Shown here piece by piece: positions 8,585 to 19,472 of a stretch of DNA of 41,839 bases. The position numbers were made by a program, and so were the translations under genes. This DNA comes from Caulobacterales bacterium (lineage in GTDB: Bacteria > Pseudomonadota > Alphaproteobacteria > Caulobacterales > Caulobacteraceae), in NCBI GenBank assembly GCA_017307205.1, contig JAFKGN010000173.1, positions 1 to 41,839 on the forward strand, given 5' to 3'. The stretch's first letter is position 1. Every line of letters starts with the position of its first letter. The notes below the pieces were generated by a model. That model made no database searches, was not told where the DNA came from, and saw nothing but the letters and a program-made list of their open reading frames with translations.

Positions 8585-8614
8585 CGAGGCTCCGACCACA
8601 CGGTTCGAGCCTCG
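8585..8614 (+). promoter_or_regulatory. Hairpin abutting the start codon of the YibQ-like gene
   Basis: CGAGGCTC (8585-8592) pairs perfectly with GAGCCTCG (8607-8614), loop 14 nt. It ends three bases before ATG 8618, and no Shine-Dalgarno sequence is visible. The 5' flank has TTAACCAT (8571-8578), which looks like half a CtrA site. The hairpin may set translation efficiency, or the transcript may be nearly leaderless. Confidence 0.35.
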
Positions 8615-8617
8615 CGC

Positions 8618-9793
8618 ATGTTCTCCAAAAAGGTCCTGGTCCCCCACGCTCCCAAGCCGGCGCCCGCCGGCCCCGGTGCGGGCGCGCGCGCCATCGCCCT
8701 GGCCCAGAACCCCTATGTGGGCGCCGGCGGTGCGGGCCTTCTGTTCCTGATCACCCTGATCGCCCTGGTCGGCTTCACGGGTGATCCCGGCGCCGGCGCG
8801 CCGGTGCTGCGCGTGCCCCTGACCAAGATCGGCGCCGTCGACCATGTGCCCGCCGGCTGGCGCGAGGCCCTCGGCCACGAGCCCGAGGGCGAGGCCGCCC
8901 TGACGCCCGATACCCTGGCGCTGTCCGATCACCCCATCGAAGGCCTCGGCGGCGAGGCGGTGATCACCGTCGACGACGGCGGTCACGCCGAAGCGGAAGC
9001 CCCGCAATTCGCCATGGGCGCGCCGCTGCCGGCCGCCCCGATCGCCGGCCTCTACGCCCCCGGCCCGGGCGGCGCGCCCTTGCCGATCGTCGCCCCCGAT
9101 GGCCGCACGCCCGCTCAGGCCTACGCCCGCCCCTTCACGCCCACCGGCGCGCCGAAGGTGGCTCTGGTGGTCGGCGGCCTGGGGCTGAACGCCCAGACCA
9201 CCCGCGCCGCCATCGAAACCCTGCCGCCGGAAGTCACCCTCTCCTTCGCGCCCTACGCCGAGGGTCTGCAGGGCTGGATCGACATGGCCCGCGCCGCCGG
9301 CCACGAGGTGCTGCTCGAGACGCCGATGGAGCCGGCCGACTATCCGAGCAACGATCCTGGCCCCTACACCCTGCTGGTCGCCAATCGACCGGACGAGACG
9401 GTGAAGAAGCTGGAGTGGCTGATGTCGCGCGCCACCGGCTACTTCGGCCTGACCAACTACCTCGGCGCCCGCTTCGTCGGCTCCGATCCGGCCATGGCCG
9501 CCTTCAGCGGCGCGGTCACCCGTCGCGGCCTCGCCTTCATCGACGACGGTCAGGCCCGTCGTCGCGGCGGTCCCCTGCGGGCCTCCGCCGACCGCATCGT
9601 CGACGACCAGCTCTCGGCCGACGCCATCGGCCGCCAGTTCGCCGCCCTGGAGGCCTCGGCCTTCGACAAGGGCCAGGCCCTGGGCTCGGGCTTCGCCTAT
9701 CCGGTGACGATCAATGAGGCCGCCCGCTGGGCGCGCAGCGTCGGTCAGCGCGGCCTGCAGCTCGCGCCGGCCTCGGCGCTGATCAAGAAGTAA
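8618..9793 (+). CDS. Divergent polysaccharide deacetylase (YibQ family)
   Basis: A 391-residue protein. A cytoplasmic N-terminus (1-30) precedes one transmembrane segment (about 35-55, GAGGAGLLFLITLIALVGF). A Pro/Ala-rich linker leads to a divergent polysaccharide deacetylase domain (about 170-390). The domain has the typical openings KVALVVGGLGLN, LSFAPYAEGLQGW, VLLETPMEP, GYFGLTNYLGARF and GLAFIDDGQ. The family is a NodB-like barrel that is exported or membrane-anchored, but its substrate is not established. In alphaproteobacteria it commonly sits next to ctpA and rppH, as here. ATG 8618 has no obvious ribosome binding site and is preceded by a hairpin. Confidence 0.88.
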   Translation: MFSKKVLVPHAPKPAPAGPGAGARAIALAQNPYVGAGGAGLLFLITLIALVGFTGDPGAGAPVLRVPLTKIGAVDHVPAGWREALGHEPEGEAALTPDTLALSDHPIEGLGGEAVITVDDGGHAEAEAPQFAMGAPLPAAPIAGLYAPGPGGAPLPIVAPDGRTPAQAYARPFTPTGAPKVALVVGGLGLNAQTTRAAIETLPPEVTLSFAPYAEGLQGWIDMARAAGHEVLLETPMEPADYPSNDPGPYTLLVANRPDETVKKLEWLMSRATGYFGLTNYLGARFVGSDPAMAAFSGAVTRRGLAFIDDGQARRRGGPLRASADRIVDDQLSADAIGRQFAALEASAFDKGQALGSGFAYPVTINEAARWARSVGQRGLQLAPASALIKK

Positions 9794-9850
9794 ACGCGCC
9801 GCGAAGGCGACGGCGCTGGACATGCGCCGCCAGGGGGCTATCTGCGGCGG

Positions 9851-10330
9851 ATGGATCTCGACCTGACCCTCTATCGGCCCAACGTCGGCGTGGTGTTGTT
9901 CAACATCGACGGCAAGGCTTGGCTCGGAAAACGCTTCGAGACCCCCGACCCTTTCAACTGGCAGTTCCCGCAGGGCGGCGTCGACGCCGGCGAGGATCTG
10001 GAGGCCGCCGCCCGCCGCGAACTCTACGAAGAGACCGGCGTGCGCTCGATCACCCTGCTGGGCCGCACCGAGGGGTGGATCGTCTACGACTTCCCAGCCG
10101 ATCACGGCGGCTCCAAGGTGGCCAAGGGCTGGAAGGGCCAGCGGCAGGCCTGGTTCGCGTTCCGCTTCGACGGCACGGACGATGAGGTCAATCTGACGGC
10201 CCACGGCGAGCAGGAGTTTGAGGCCTGGCGCTGGGCGCCGATCGACGAGGCGCTCGATCAGGTGGTGCCGTTCAAGCGCGACGCCTACCATCAGGTGATC
10301 GCCGCCTTCCGCGGCTTTGCGCGCCCATGA
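9851..10330 (+). CDS. rppH: RNA pyrophosphohydrolase
   Basis: A 159-residue Nudix enzyme that removes pyrophosphate from 5'-triphosphorylated mRNA and so starts 5'-end-dependent decay. The N-terminus has YRPNVGVVLFN, and the QFPQGGVDAGED lead-in runs into the Nudix box at residues 42-64, with the conserved REL-EE-G core (RRELYEETG). WKGQRQAWFAFRF and the C-terminal WRWAPIDEALDQVVPFKRD are typical of RppH. ATG 9851 lies 58 bases after the deacetylase gene, and an alpha/beta hydrolase follows almost without a gap, so the three probably share a transcript. Confidence 0.95.
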   Translation: MDLDLTLYRPNVGVVLFNIDGKAWLGKRFETPDPFNWQFPQGGVDAGEDLEAAARRELYEETGVRSITLLGRTEGWIVYDFPADHGGSKVAKGWKGQRQAWFAFRFDGTDDEVNLTAHGEQEFEAWRWAPIDEALDQVVPFKRDAYHQVIAAFRGFARP

Positions 10331-10340
10331 GCTTCCGATC

Positions 10341-11096
10341 GTGAGCGCCGCCCCCGCGCCGGTGGTGATGATCCACGGCGCCTTCTGCGGCGGCTGGACC
10401 TTCGACCGCTTCCGCAAGCCGTTTGAGGCCGCAGGCCACAGCGTCGCGACGCCCGACCTGCCGGGCCACGCCCCGGGCGAGAACCCGGCCGGCCTCTCGA
10501 TGCGCGACTACGCCGACGCCGTGGTGCACGCCTGCCGCGCCTGCCCGGAACCGCCGCTGCTGGTCGGCCACTCCATGGGCGGGCTGGCCTCGGCCCTGGC
10601 GGCGACCCGCACGCCTCTGGCCGGGCTGATGCTGCTGGCCCCCTCCGCGCCCTGGGGCGTCACCGGCGCGAGCATGGAGGAGGCGGCCTCGGCCTTCGGC
10701 CTCTATGCCCTCGGCCCCTACTGGCTGCAGTCCATTCCGCCGGACCGCACGCTGTCGGACCAGTTCAGCGTCGACCGGCTGCCGGCGGCCGAGCGCGCGC
10801 AGCTGTTCTCCCGCATGACGTCGGAGAGCGGCCGGGCCCTGTTCGAGACCCTGAACTGGTGGCTGGATCCGATGATGACCACGCGGCTCGCGCCCTCGAC
10901 AGCGCCGACCCTGGTCGTCGCGGGCGGACGCGACACCATCCATCCGCCGGCCACGGTGCGCCAGACGGCCGAGCGGCTGGGCGCCGACTTCCTGCTGTTT
11001 GAAGAGATGAGCCACTGGCTGCCGGGCGAGCCGGGCTGGGAAGTCGTGGCGGCGGCCGGGCTCGAATGGCTGCAGCGACAGCCTAAGGCGGCCTGA
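10341..11096 (+). CDS. Alpha/beta hydrolase
   Basis: An alpha/beta-hydrolase fold enzyme of 251 residues from GTG 10341. Visible elements are the oxyanion region VVMIHGAFCGGW, the nucleophile elbow GHSMGG (serine nucleophile), the acid-bearing strand VVAGGRDTIHPP, and a catalytic-His candidate in MSHWLPGEPGW. Substrate not predictable. TTG 10317, in the same frame, would overlap the rppH stop; I prefer GTG 10341 because it starts just before the first beta strand and leaves 10 bases after rppH. It is the last gene of the plus-strand cluster, and its stop abuts the stop of the convergent small membrane-protein gene. Confidence 0.8.
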   Translation: MSAAPAPVVMIHGAFCGGWTFDRFRKPFEAAGHSVATPDLPGHAPGENPAGLSMRDYADAVVHACRACPEPPLLVGHSMGGLASALAATRTPLAGLMLLAPSAPWGVTGASMEEAASAFGLYALGPYWLQSIPPDRTLSDQFSVDRLPAAERAQLFSRMTSESGRALFETLNWWLDPMMTTRLAPSTAPTLVVAGGRDTIHPPATVRQTAERLGADFLLFEEMSHWLPGEPGWEVVAAAGLEWLQRQPKAA

Positions 11097-11342
11097 TCAG
11101 GCCTTCCGCTTCACGGCGAGCCGCACCAACCCGAACAGGGCGACCAGCGCCCACGACGCTTCCATCAGGAACGAGGCGACGTTGAAGTCGTAGGCGAGGG
11201 AAATCAGAATCAGAACGGCGCCGACGAGGTTAAGCGTCAGCGCCGGCCATCGGGTCGGGTCCATCTTGCCGACGGCTGCGCCGGCATAGGCCACGAGGAT
11301 CAGGCCGACGCCGAAGACGCCGGCCAGATCAGGTATCGACAT
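11097..11342 (-). CDS. Small membrane protein, CBU_0592-like
   Basis: An 81-residue protein with three predicted hydrophobic segments (about 6-24, 33-52 and 55-75). The pattern WPALTLNLVGAVLILISLAY then FNVASFLMEASWALVALFGL resembles the small CBU_0592 family of unknown function. It is presumably in the inner membrane. The open frame runs up to 11468, but ATG 11342 fits the family. That ATG overlaps the stop of the upstream gene by one base (TAATG), so the two are very probably translationally coupled. Confidence 0.7.
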   Translation of the reverse strand: MSIPDLAGVFGVGLILVAYAGAAVGKMDPTRWPALTLNLVGAVLILISLAYDFNVASFLMEASWALVALFGLVRLAVKRKA

Positions 11343-12019
11343 TATTGCGGGCGATACTGGAACAGCAGTTCCGCCTGGTCGGCGCCCTTGAGCACCGGCT
11401 TGTCGTCGGCGGTGCGCAGCAGGCCGACCGACATGGCCGTGTACGGGCCGGCCGTCTTGGTTTCCCACGACAGCGTCGTGCGCTTGATCTTACCGACCGG
11501 CGGCACGGCGTAGACGTTCTGCGACTGCATGATCGGGTCCTGGCGCGAAGCCCAGGCGTGCAGGCCGTTGGCGAAGGTCTGGCCGCTTTCAGCCGGGAAA
11601 TCGATCGTCAGGGTGCAGACGTTCGGGTTGGCGACCGACTTCGGCTGCACGACGATCTGGTAGGGCTTCTGGGCCATGGCCTTGGTCCACAGCTTCTTCT
11701 TCATGACGAAGCCGTCGGCCTTGGCCAGTTGGTTCAGGTCGCCGCCGGCGGTCGACGGGCGGCAGACCTTCTCGACCGTCTCGATCACGGCGAGGATCTG
11801 CGGATCGGTCGGCATCGGGGCCAGCTCTTGCGGCGGCGGGGCCGGGGGAGCTTCGGCGACCGGAGCGGCGGCCGGGGCCTGGGCCGGAGCGACCATCGGG
11901 TCGGCGGCAGGAGCCGGAGCAGCGGCAGGCGGCGCGGCCGGGGCTGGCGCGACGGCGTCCTGCGCGAAGGCGGCGGTGGCGACCGCGGCGGCGGTCAGGC
12001 TGAGCAGCGCGATGCGCAT
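11342..12019 (-). CDS. Exported protein of unknown function with Pro/Ala-rich linker
   Basis: A 225-residue protein not assigned to a family. It has a clear Sec signal peptide (MRIALLSLTAAAVATAAFAQ) followed by about 60 residues of Ala/Pro low complexity. The globular domain (about 85-225) contains VEKVCRPSTAGGDL and VCTLTIDF, whose two cysteines could form a disulfide. Probably periplasmic. ATG 12019 is chosen over the longer frame (12073) because it begins the signal peptide exactly. It is transcribed away from the atp operon end (99-bp gap to atpC) in the same direction and is coupled to the small membrane protein. Confidence 0.75.
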   Translation of the reverse strand: MRIALLSLTAAAVATAAFAQDAVAPAPAAPPAAAPAPAADPMVAPAQAPAAAPVAEAPPAPPPQELAPMPTDPQILAVIETVEKVCRPSTAGGDLNQLAKADGFVMKKKLWTKAMAQKPYQIVVQPKSVANPNVCTLTIDFPAESGQTFANGLHAWASRQDPIMQSQNVYAVPPVGKIKRTTLSWETKTAGPYTAMSVGLLRTADDKPVLKGADQAELLFQYRPQ

Positions 12020-12118
12020 CGTAGTGTCTTCCCTAACTTGAACTGGGCCGTGGCATAAAAAGCTGACTGCCAACGCCTCGCAAGAGCTCTATCTGCTTTT
12101 TACGGCGGCGTTGTGACT

Positions 12119-12379
12119 TCAGGCTGCTTCCGAGGCGTGTTCCGCCAGAATCGTGAGCCCCTGCGGCGTCACGTCGGCGAAGCCGCCCTGGATGTCGAAG
12201 GCGCGGACGGCCGAACCGTCGCGAACGGTGACGCGGCCCTCCTTCAGCGCGGTCATGAACGGGGCGTGCCCGGCCAGGACGCCGAAGTCGCCCTCGGCGC
12301 CGGGGGCGTCCACCTGATCGACCTCGCCCGAGAACACTTCGCGTTCGGGGGCCACGAGGGAGAAATGCAGCTTGGCCAT
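12119..12379 (-). CDS. atpC: ATP synthase F1 subunit epsilon, short form
   Basis: An 86-residue epsilon subunit containing the N-terminal beta-sandwich domain (LHFSLVAPEREVFSGEVDQV, GDFGVLAGHAPFMTALKEG, GGFADVTPQGLTILAE). It ends where the C-terminal helical hairpin of E. coli-type epsilon (about 130-140 residues) would begin. The part that contacts gamma and the c-ring is kept and the inhibitory arm is missing. The ATG overlaps the stop of the preceding small gene by one base (TGATG). It is the last gene of the atp operon on this strand. Confidence 0.92.
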   Translation of the reverse strand: MAKLHFSLVAPEREVFSGEVDQVDAPGAEGDFGVLAGHAPFMTALKEGRVTVRDGSAVRAFDIQGGFADVTPQGLTILAEHASEAA

Positions 12380-12624
12380 CAGTTCACCGCCTCCAGCGCG
12401 GCGTCGATATCGTCGTCGCTCTGCAGCTCGGTGCCGCAGAACGGGCAGAACTGGACGGTGAGGAGGAGCGCGCCCTCTTCACCGTCCTGTTCGATGCGCC
12501 CGGCGTTGAGCAGGATCAGCCCGCTCTCGTGTTCGAACACGGCCGCGTCCTCACCGCCTGTCGCCAGGACGGTTTCCAGGTCTTCGCAGCAGTAGTTCGA
12601 GACGTCGTCGCCGAGTTCTGACAC
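12379..12624 (-). CDS. Small cysteine-rich protein inside the atp operon, unknown function
   Basis: An 81-residue acidic protein from GTG 12624 (VSELGDDVSNYCC). It has no recognised family. Four cysteines form a CC pair near the N-terminus (YCCEDL) and a CPFCGTEL motif near the C-terminus, an arrangement that could bind zinc as a small ribbon. It sits exactly between atpD (4-base gap) and atpC (TGATG overlap), so it is probably co-translated with F1 subunits. The frame stays open into atpD, but the upstream part is the Arg/Pro-rich shadow of atpD. No signal peptide or membrane segment is seen. Confidence 0.75.
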   Translation of the reverse strand: MSELGDDVSNYCCEDLETVLATGGEDAAVFEHESGLILLNAGRIEQDGEEGALLLTVQFCPFCGTELQSDDDIDAALEAVN

Positions 12625-12628
12625 TGGC

Positions 12629-14263
<1,635 letters not shown>

Positions 14264-14269
14264 CTAAAA

Positions 14270-15148
14270 TCAGATGGCTTCGGCGCCGGAGATGATCTCG
14301 ATCAGCTCCTTGGTGATCTGCGCCTGGCGGGAACGGTTGTACTCGAGGGTGTAGCGGCCGATCATGTCGCCGGCGTTGCGCGTGGCGTTGTCCATGGCCG
14401 TCATCTGGCTGGCGTAGAAGCCGGCCATGTTCTCGAGCAGGGCGGCGAGAATCTGCACCGTGATGTTGCGCGGCAGCAGGGTCTCGAGGATGCCCTCTTC
14501 CGAGGGCTCGTAATCGTAGGTCGCACCGCCGAGGTCGGTGACCGGCGCGCCGGCCTCGACCACCGCCGGGACCAGCTGCTTGACCGTCGGGGTCTGGGTG
14601 ACCACCGACTTGAAGCGGCTGTAGACCAGGCTGACGACGTCGACGTCGCCGGCTTCGTACTGCGCCATGATCAGGTCGGCGATCGGCTGGGCCGTCGTCA
14701 GGGTCATGATGCGCGAGGCCGAGAGGTCGAAGCTCTCGACGATCTTGTCGCCGTACGGGCGGCGCAGCTGGGCGATCGCCTTCTTGCCGACGGCGATGAC
14801 CTTCACGGTCTTGCCGGCGGCCAGCAGGCCGTCGATGTGCGTGCGCGCGGCGCGGATGATCGAGGTGGTGAAACCACCCGCCAGACCACGGTCGGCCGCG
14901 GCGACCACCACCAGGTGAACCTGGTCGCGGCCGGTGCCCGCCAGCAGGCGCGGGGCGGCGTCGCCCGACACGCCGGCCGCCAGATTGGCGATCACGGCGG
15001 CCATGCGCTGGGCGTAGGGCCGAGCGTTTTCCGCAGCATCCTGGCTGCGACGCAGCTTCGCCGCGGCGACCATCTGCATCGCCTTGGTGATCTTCTGCGT
15101 CGCCTTAACCGAGGCGATGCGGTTTCGCATTTCCTTGAGGCTGGCCAT
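14270..15148 (-). CDS. atpG: ATP synthase F1 subunit gamma
   Basis: The 292-residue rotor-shaft subunit. The N-terminal helix begins [28 protein letters not shown], as in all gamma subunits (shown here only in part: [11 protein letters not shown]). The C-terminal helix has [14 protein letters not shown] and ends [20 protein letters not shown]. The central Rossmann-like domain is present. Gamma links rotation of the c-ring to conformational change in beta. It lies between atpA (34-bp gap) and atpD. Confidence 0.97.
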   Translation of the reverse strand: MASLKEMRNRIASVKATQKITKAMQMVAAAKLRRSQDAAENARPYAQRMAAVIANLAAGVSGDAAPRLLAGTGRDQVHLVVVAAADRGLAGGFTTSIIRAARTHIDGLLAAGKTVKVIAVGKKAIAQLRRPYGDKIVESFDLSASRIMTLTTAQPIADLIMAQYEAGDVDVVSLVYSRFKSVVTQTPTVKQLVPAVVEAGAPVTDLGGATYDYEPSEEGILETLLPRNITVQILAALLENMAGFYASQMTAMDNATRNAGDMIGRYTLEYNRSRQAQITKELIEIISGAEAI

Positions 15149-15182
15149 TCGGCGCTACCGTCTTTCGTGTCGCGTCGTCAGG

Positions 15183-16721
<1,539 letters not shown>

Positions 16722-17276
16722 TTACGCTCTCTTGAGGGCGAATTTCAGGGAGTCGAGCCGCGACTTCAGCGAGGCGTCGAACAGGCGGGAGCCGACGCGC
16801 ACCTTCATGCCGCCGAGAATGGCGGGATCAACGCGGGTCGAAAGTTCGGGGTCCTTGCCCAGAGCCGTGCGCAGAGCGGCGGCGACGCCCTTCTGCTGGG
16901 CCGGGGTCAGGGCGATGGCGGTGGTCACCTCGGCGGCGACCACGCCGCGGCGCTTGGCCGACAGGGCGAGGAAGCCTGCAATCGCGCTCTGGAGAAGAGC
17001 GGCGCGGCCGTTGGCGGCCAGCAGGCCAAGGAATTTGCGGGTCAGCGGCGACAGCTTGGCGCGCTCGGCCACGGCCGTCAGGCCCTTGGCGCGGTCTTCG
17101 CTCGAAAACGCCGGCGAGGACATCAGGCGGGCCAGGTCCTTGCTCTCCGAGAGCATGGCCTTCAGCGACTTGAGATCCGCCTCGACGGCCGGGATCGCAC
17201 CGCTATCGTCCGCCAGGTCGAACAGAGCCTTGGCGTAGCGTTGGCCCGCGTCCGTCGCCTTGATGTCGTCTGCCAC
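16722..17276 (-). CDS. atpH: ATP synthase F1 subunit delta
   Basis: A 184-residue delta (OSCP-type) subunit of the peripheral stalk. [14 protein letters not shown] near the N-terminus and the C-terminal block [20 protein letters not shown] are the family marks. I use GTG 17276 because the protein then begins (V/M)[15 protein letters not shown], as homologues do; TTG 17285 would add three residues. It is the first gene of the F1 operon. The Fo genes (atpB, E, F) are not nearby, as expected in alphaproteobacteria, where F1 and Fo are separate. Confidence 0.94.
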   Translation of the reverse strand: MADDIKATDAGQRYAKALFDLADDSGAIPAVEADLKSLKAMLSESKDLARLMSSPAFSSEDRAKGLTAVAERAKLSPLTRKFLGLLAANGRAALLQSAIAGFLALSAKRRGVVAAEVTTAIALTPAQQKGVAAALRTALGKDPELSTRVDPAILGGMKVRVGSRLFDASLKSRLDSLKFALKRA

Positions 17277-17497
17277 TCTTTTCAACCCGCCCGTGCGTTG
17301 CGCGAGCCGGCTCAGGAATCAACCCTCACCGACTTAAAGGCTTGAATGCGCTTAGGAAAGCACGCGGGCGATAAGGAGCAATGTCCTCGGCCGCCCAAAG
17401 CCGCGCGCCTGATAGCACGCGACCCTCGCGGTCGCAACAAAACGTCGAAACTCCGGCGAAAAGGTCTCTCAAACGCACCGAAAGCCGGGCGCCGGGC
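17277..17497. other. Intergenic region between tadC and atpH
   Basis: About 220 bp that must hold the atp operon promoter on the minus strand. I found no convincing -35/-10 pair, operator or strong terminator. The stretch just after the tadC stop is a GCCGGGC direct repeat rather than a clean hairpin. Confidence 0.5.
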
Positions 17498-18469
17498 CTA
17501 TTTGCCCATGATGTCCTGAATCTTGATGATCGCCGGCCCGAGGATGACGATGAACAGCACGGGCAGGAAGAACAGGATCATCGGCACGGTCAGCTTGGCC
17601 GGCAGGGCGGCCGCCTTCTTCTCCGCGGCGGCCAGGCGCAGGTCGCGATTCTCCTTGGCCATCACCCGCAGGGCCGAACCCAGCGGCGTGCCGTAGCGCT
17701 CAGCCTGGATCATCGCCGTGGTCACCGACTTGATGCCCGGGTGATTGGTCCGGCGGGCGAGGCCGTCGTAGGCGAGCCGGCGCTCGGGCAGGTAGCTGAG
17801 CTCGGCGGTGAGCAAGCTTAGCTCCTCGGCCAGTTCGATCGACTGCGAGCCGATTTCCTGGCTGACCTTCTGAATCGCGGCCTCGATCGACATGCCGCTT
17901 TCCACGCAGATCAGCAGCAGGTCGAGGGCGTCGGGGAAGGCCGAGACGATCGACTCGCGTCGCTTGGTGGCGACATTGGTGATGTAGACGTTAGGCGCGT
18001 AGTAGCCGAGCGTCAGGCCGCCGACGCAGGCGGCGAAGCGCGTCATCGCCGGCAGGCCGAAATCGTTGATCACGAAGAGATAGAGCGCCGCCATCGCCGC
18101 GAAGGCGAAGGGCGTGACGAAACGGAAAAAGTAGAAGGTCGATACCGGGCGCGGCCCGCGGAAGCCGGCCTGGGCGAGCTTTTCCACCACCTTCGGGTCT
18201 TCCAGCAGCCGCGATAGCTGCAGGCGCTCGACCACCTGCTTGTAAAGGCCTTCGTCGGTGTGGCGCAGGCTGCTGCCCTTGGCCGCCAGGGCCTGACGCG
18301 AGCGGCGACGCAGCTCCTCGCGGCGGTTGGCCACCGACTTCAGGCGACCTTCGAGATTGGTCTGGCTGAACACCGGGGCGGCCAGGGTGACGATGGTGGC
18401 GAAGGCCACCAGCGCGACGAACCCCGTCAAGAGGTTGTCCGGATCGGTCAGCAGGGTGACGAAGTCCAC
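17498..18469 (-). CDS. tadC: Tad pilus inner-membrane platform protein TadC
   Basis: A 323-residue type II secretion F-domain protein. It has a first membrane segment (about 12-32), then a cytoplasmic arm, two hydrophobic segments around 120-165, the F domain (about 185-310, with FPDALDLLLICVESGMSIEAA and ERYGTPLGSALRVMA) and a last membrane helix (AKLTVPMILFFLPVLFIVIL). With TadB it forms the membrane platform on which the CpaF ATPase acts. GTG start at 18469, 13 bases after tadB. It corresponds to CpaH in Caulobacter naming. Last gene of the cluster. Confidence 0.94.
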   Translation of the reverse strand: MDFVTLLTDPDNLLTGFVALVAFATIVTLAAPVFSQTNLEGRLKSVANRREELRRRSRQALAAKGSSLRHTDEGLYKQVVERLQLSRLLEDPKVVEKLAQAGFRGPRPVSTFYFFRFVTPFAFAAMAALYLFVINDFGLPAMTRFAACVGGLTLGYYAPNVYITNVATKRRESIVSAFPDALDLLLICVESGMSIEAAIQKVSQEIGSQSIELAEELSLLTAELSYLPERRLAYDGLARRTNHPGIKSVTTAMIQAERYGTPLGSALRVMAKENRDLRLAAAEKKAAALPAKLTVPMILFFLPVLFIVILGPAIIKIQDIMGK

Positions 18470-18482
18470 GACGCCTCCCCGC

Positions 18483-19469
18483 TCAGATCTTGAAGTTGAT
18501 CATTTTGCGCATGACGAAGACGCCCATCGACATCATGCCGCCGGCGACGAGCAGCAGCAGGTGCCCGCGCGGATCCGAGAACATCGGCGCCATGTAGCCC
18601 GGCGTCGTGACCGTGATCAGCACCACCACCGCGGGGGGCAGCGAGCCGATAATGAAGGCCGAGGTGACCGCCTCGCTCGACATCGCCTTGATCTTCTCGC
18701 GCATCATCCGCCGCGCGCGCAGAACCGCCGAAAGATTGCCCAGCGCCTCGGCCAGGTTGCCGCCCGACTTCTGCTGGATGGCCAGCACGATGGCGAAGAA
18801 GCGGACCTCGGGGGTCGGCATCCGCTCGAACATCTTCTCCAGGGCCTGATCGGTGGTCATGCCCATGGCCATGTTCTCGGTCAGGCGCACGAACTCGCCA
18901 GCCAGCGGTTGGGGCAGTTCGCGACCGATCATCTTCAGACAGTCGTGCACCGGCAGGCCGGACTTGATGCCGCGGACGATGATGTCGATGGCGTCCGAGA
19001 AGTTGGCTGTGAATTTCTTGAACCGCGACTTGGCCATGAAGCCGATCACCCAGCGCGGCAGGCCGAGCCCGGCGGCGAACCCGGCGCCTAGGGCGATCAG
19101 CGGCGTCTGCCGCAGGGCGATCATGGCGCCCGCCACGACCAGCCCCAGCACACCGCTGATGATCCAGAACTTCCGCACGTCCGGGGCCAGGCCCGCCTGC
19201 TGAAGCTTGGCCGCCATGGTCAGCGAGGCCTTCTTCGCCTGCTTTTCCTGGTCGCGCAGGGTCTTGACGATCTGCTTGCGGCGCTCCTCGGGGCTGACCG
19301 CGGTGTTGCTCTTTACTCGCGCGCGCGCACGAGCCGCCGTCTCGTTGGCCGCCACCAGCGCCTGGGCGCGCTTCAACGTCCGGGCCTGCTGAGAGTCGCC
19401 GCCCGCGAAGGCGAAGCCCAGGCCGGCGATGGTGATGAACAGCAGGATCGCGGCGGCGATCGGGATCAT
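18483..19469 (-). CDS. tadB: Tad pilus inner-membrane platform protein TadB
   Basis: A 328-residue partner of TadC. The N-terminal membrane segment (IPIAAAILLFITIAGLGFAF) is followed by a charged region rich in Arg/Lys/Ala (residues 25-85). Two hydrophobic segments precede the F domain (about 160-285: FSDAIDIIVRGIKSGLPVHDC, QQKSGGNLAEALGNLSAVLR), and terminal helices end the protein. Begins 3 bases after cpaF. CpaG in Caulobacter naming. Confidence 0.94.
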   Translation of the reverse strand: MIPIAAAILLFITIAGLGFAFAGGDSQQARTLKRAQALVAANETAARARARVKSNTAVSPEERRKQIVKTLRDQEKQAKKASLTMAAKLQQAGLAPDVRKFWIISGVLGLVVAGAMIALRQTPLIALGAGFAAGLGLPRWVIGFMAKSRFKKFTANFSDAIDIIVRGIKSGLPVHDCLKMIGRELPQPLAGEFVRLTENMAMGMTTDQALEKMFERMPTPEVRFFAIVLAIQQKSGGNLAEALGNLSAVLRARRMMREKIKAMSSEAVTSAFIIGSLPPAVVVLITVTTPGYMAPMFSDPRGHLLLLVAGGMMSMGVFVMRKMINFKI

Positions 19470-19472
19470 GGC

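Noticed and set aside
8488..8694. Longer TPR/oxygenase protein starting at 8694
   Set aside because: It would overlap the divergent polysaccharide deacetylase gene and its hairpin. The extra residues look like antisense shadow, and ATG 8487 gives a clean start.
12057..12101. AAAAAGC/GCTTTTT inverted repeat after atpC as a terminator
   Set aside because: The stem is only 7 bp, mostly A-T, with a 31-nt loop; too weak to call.
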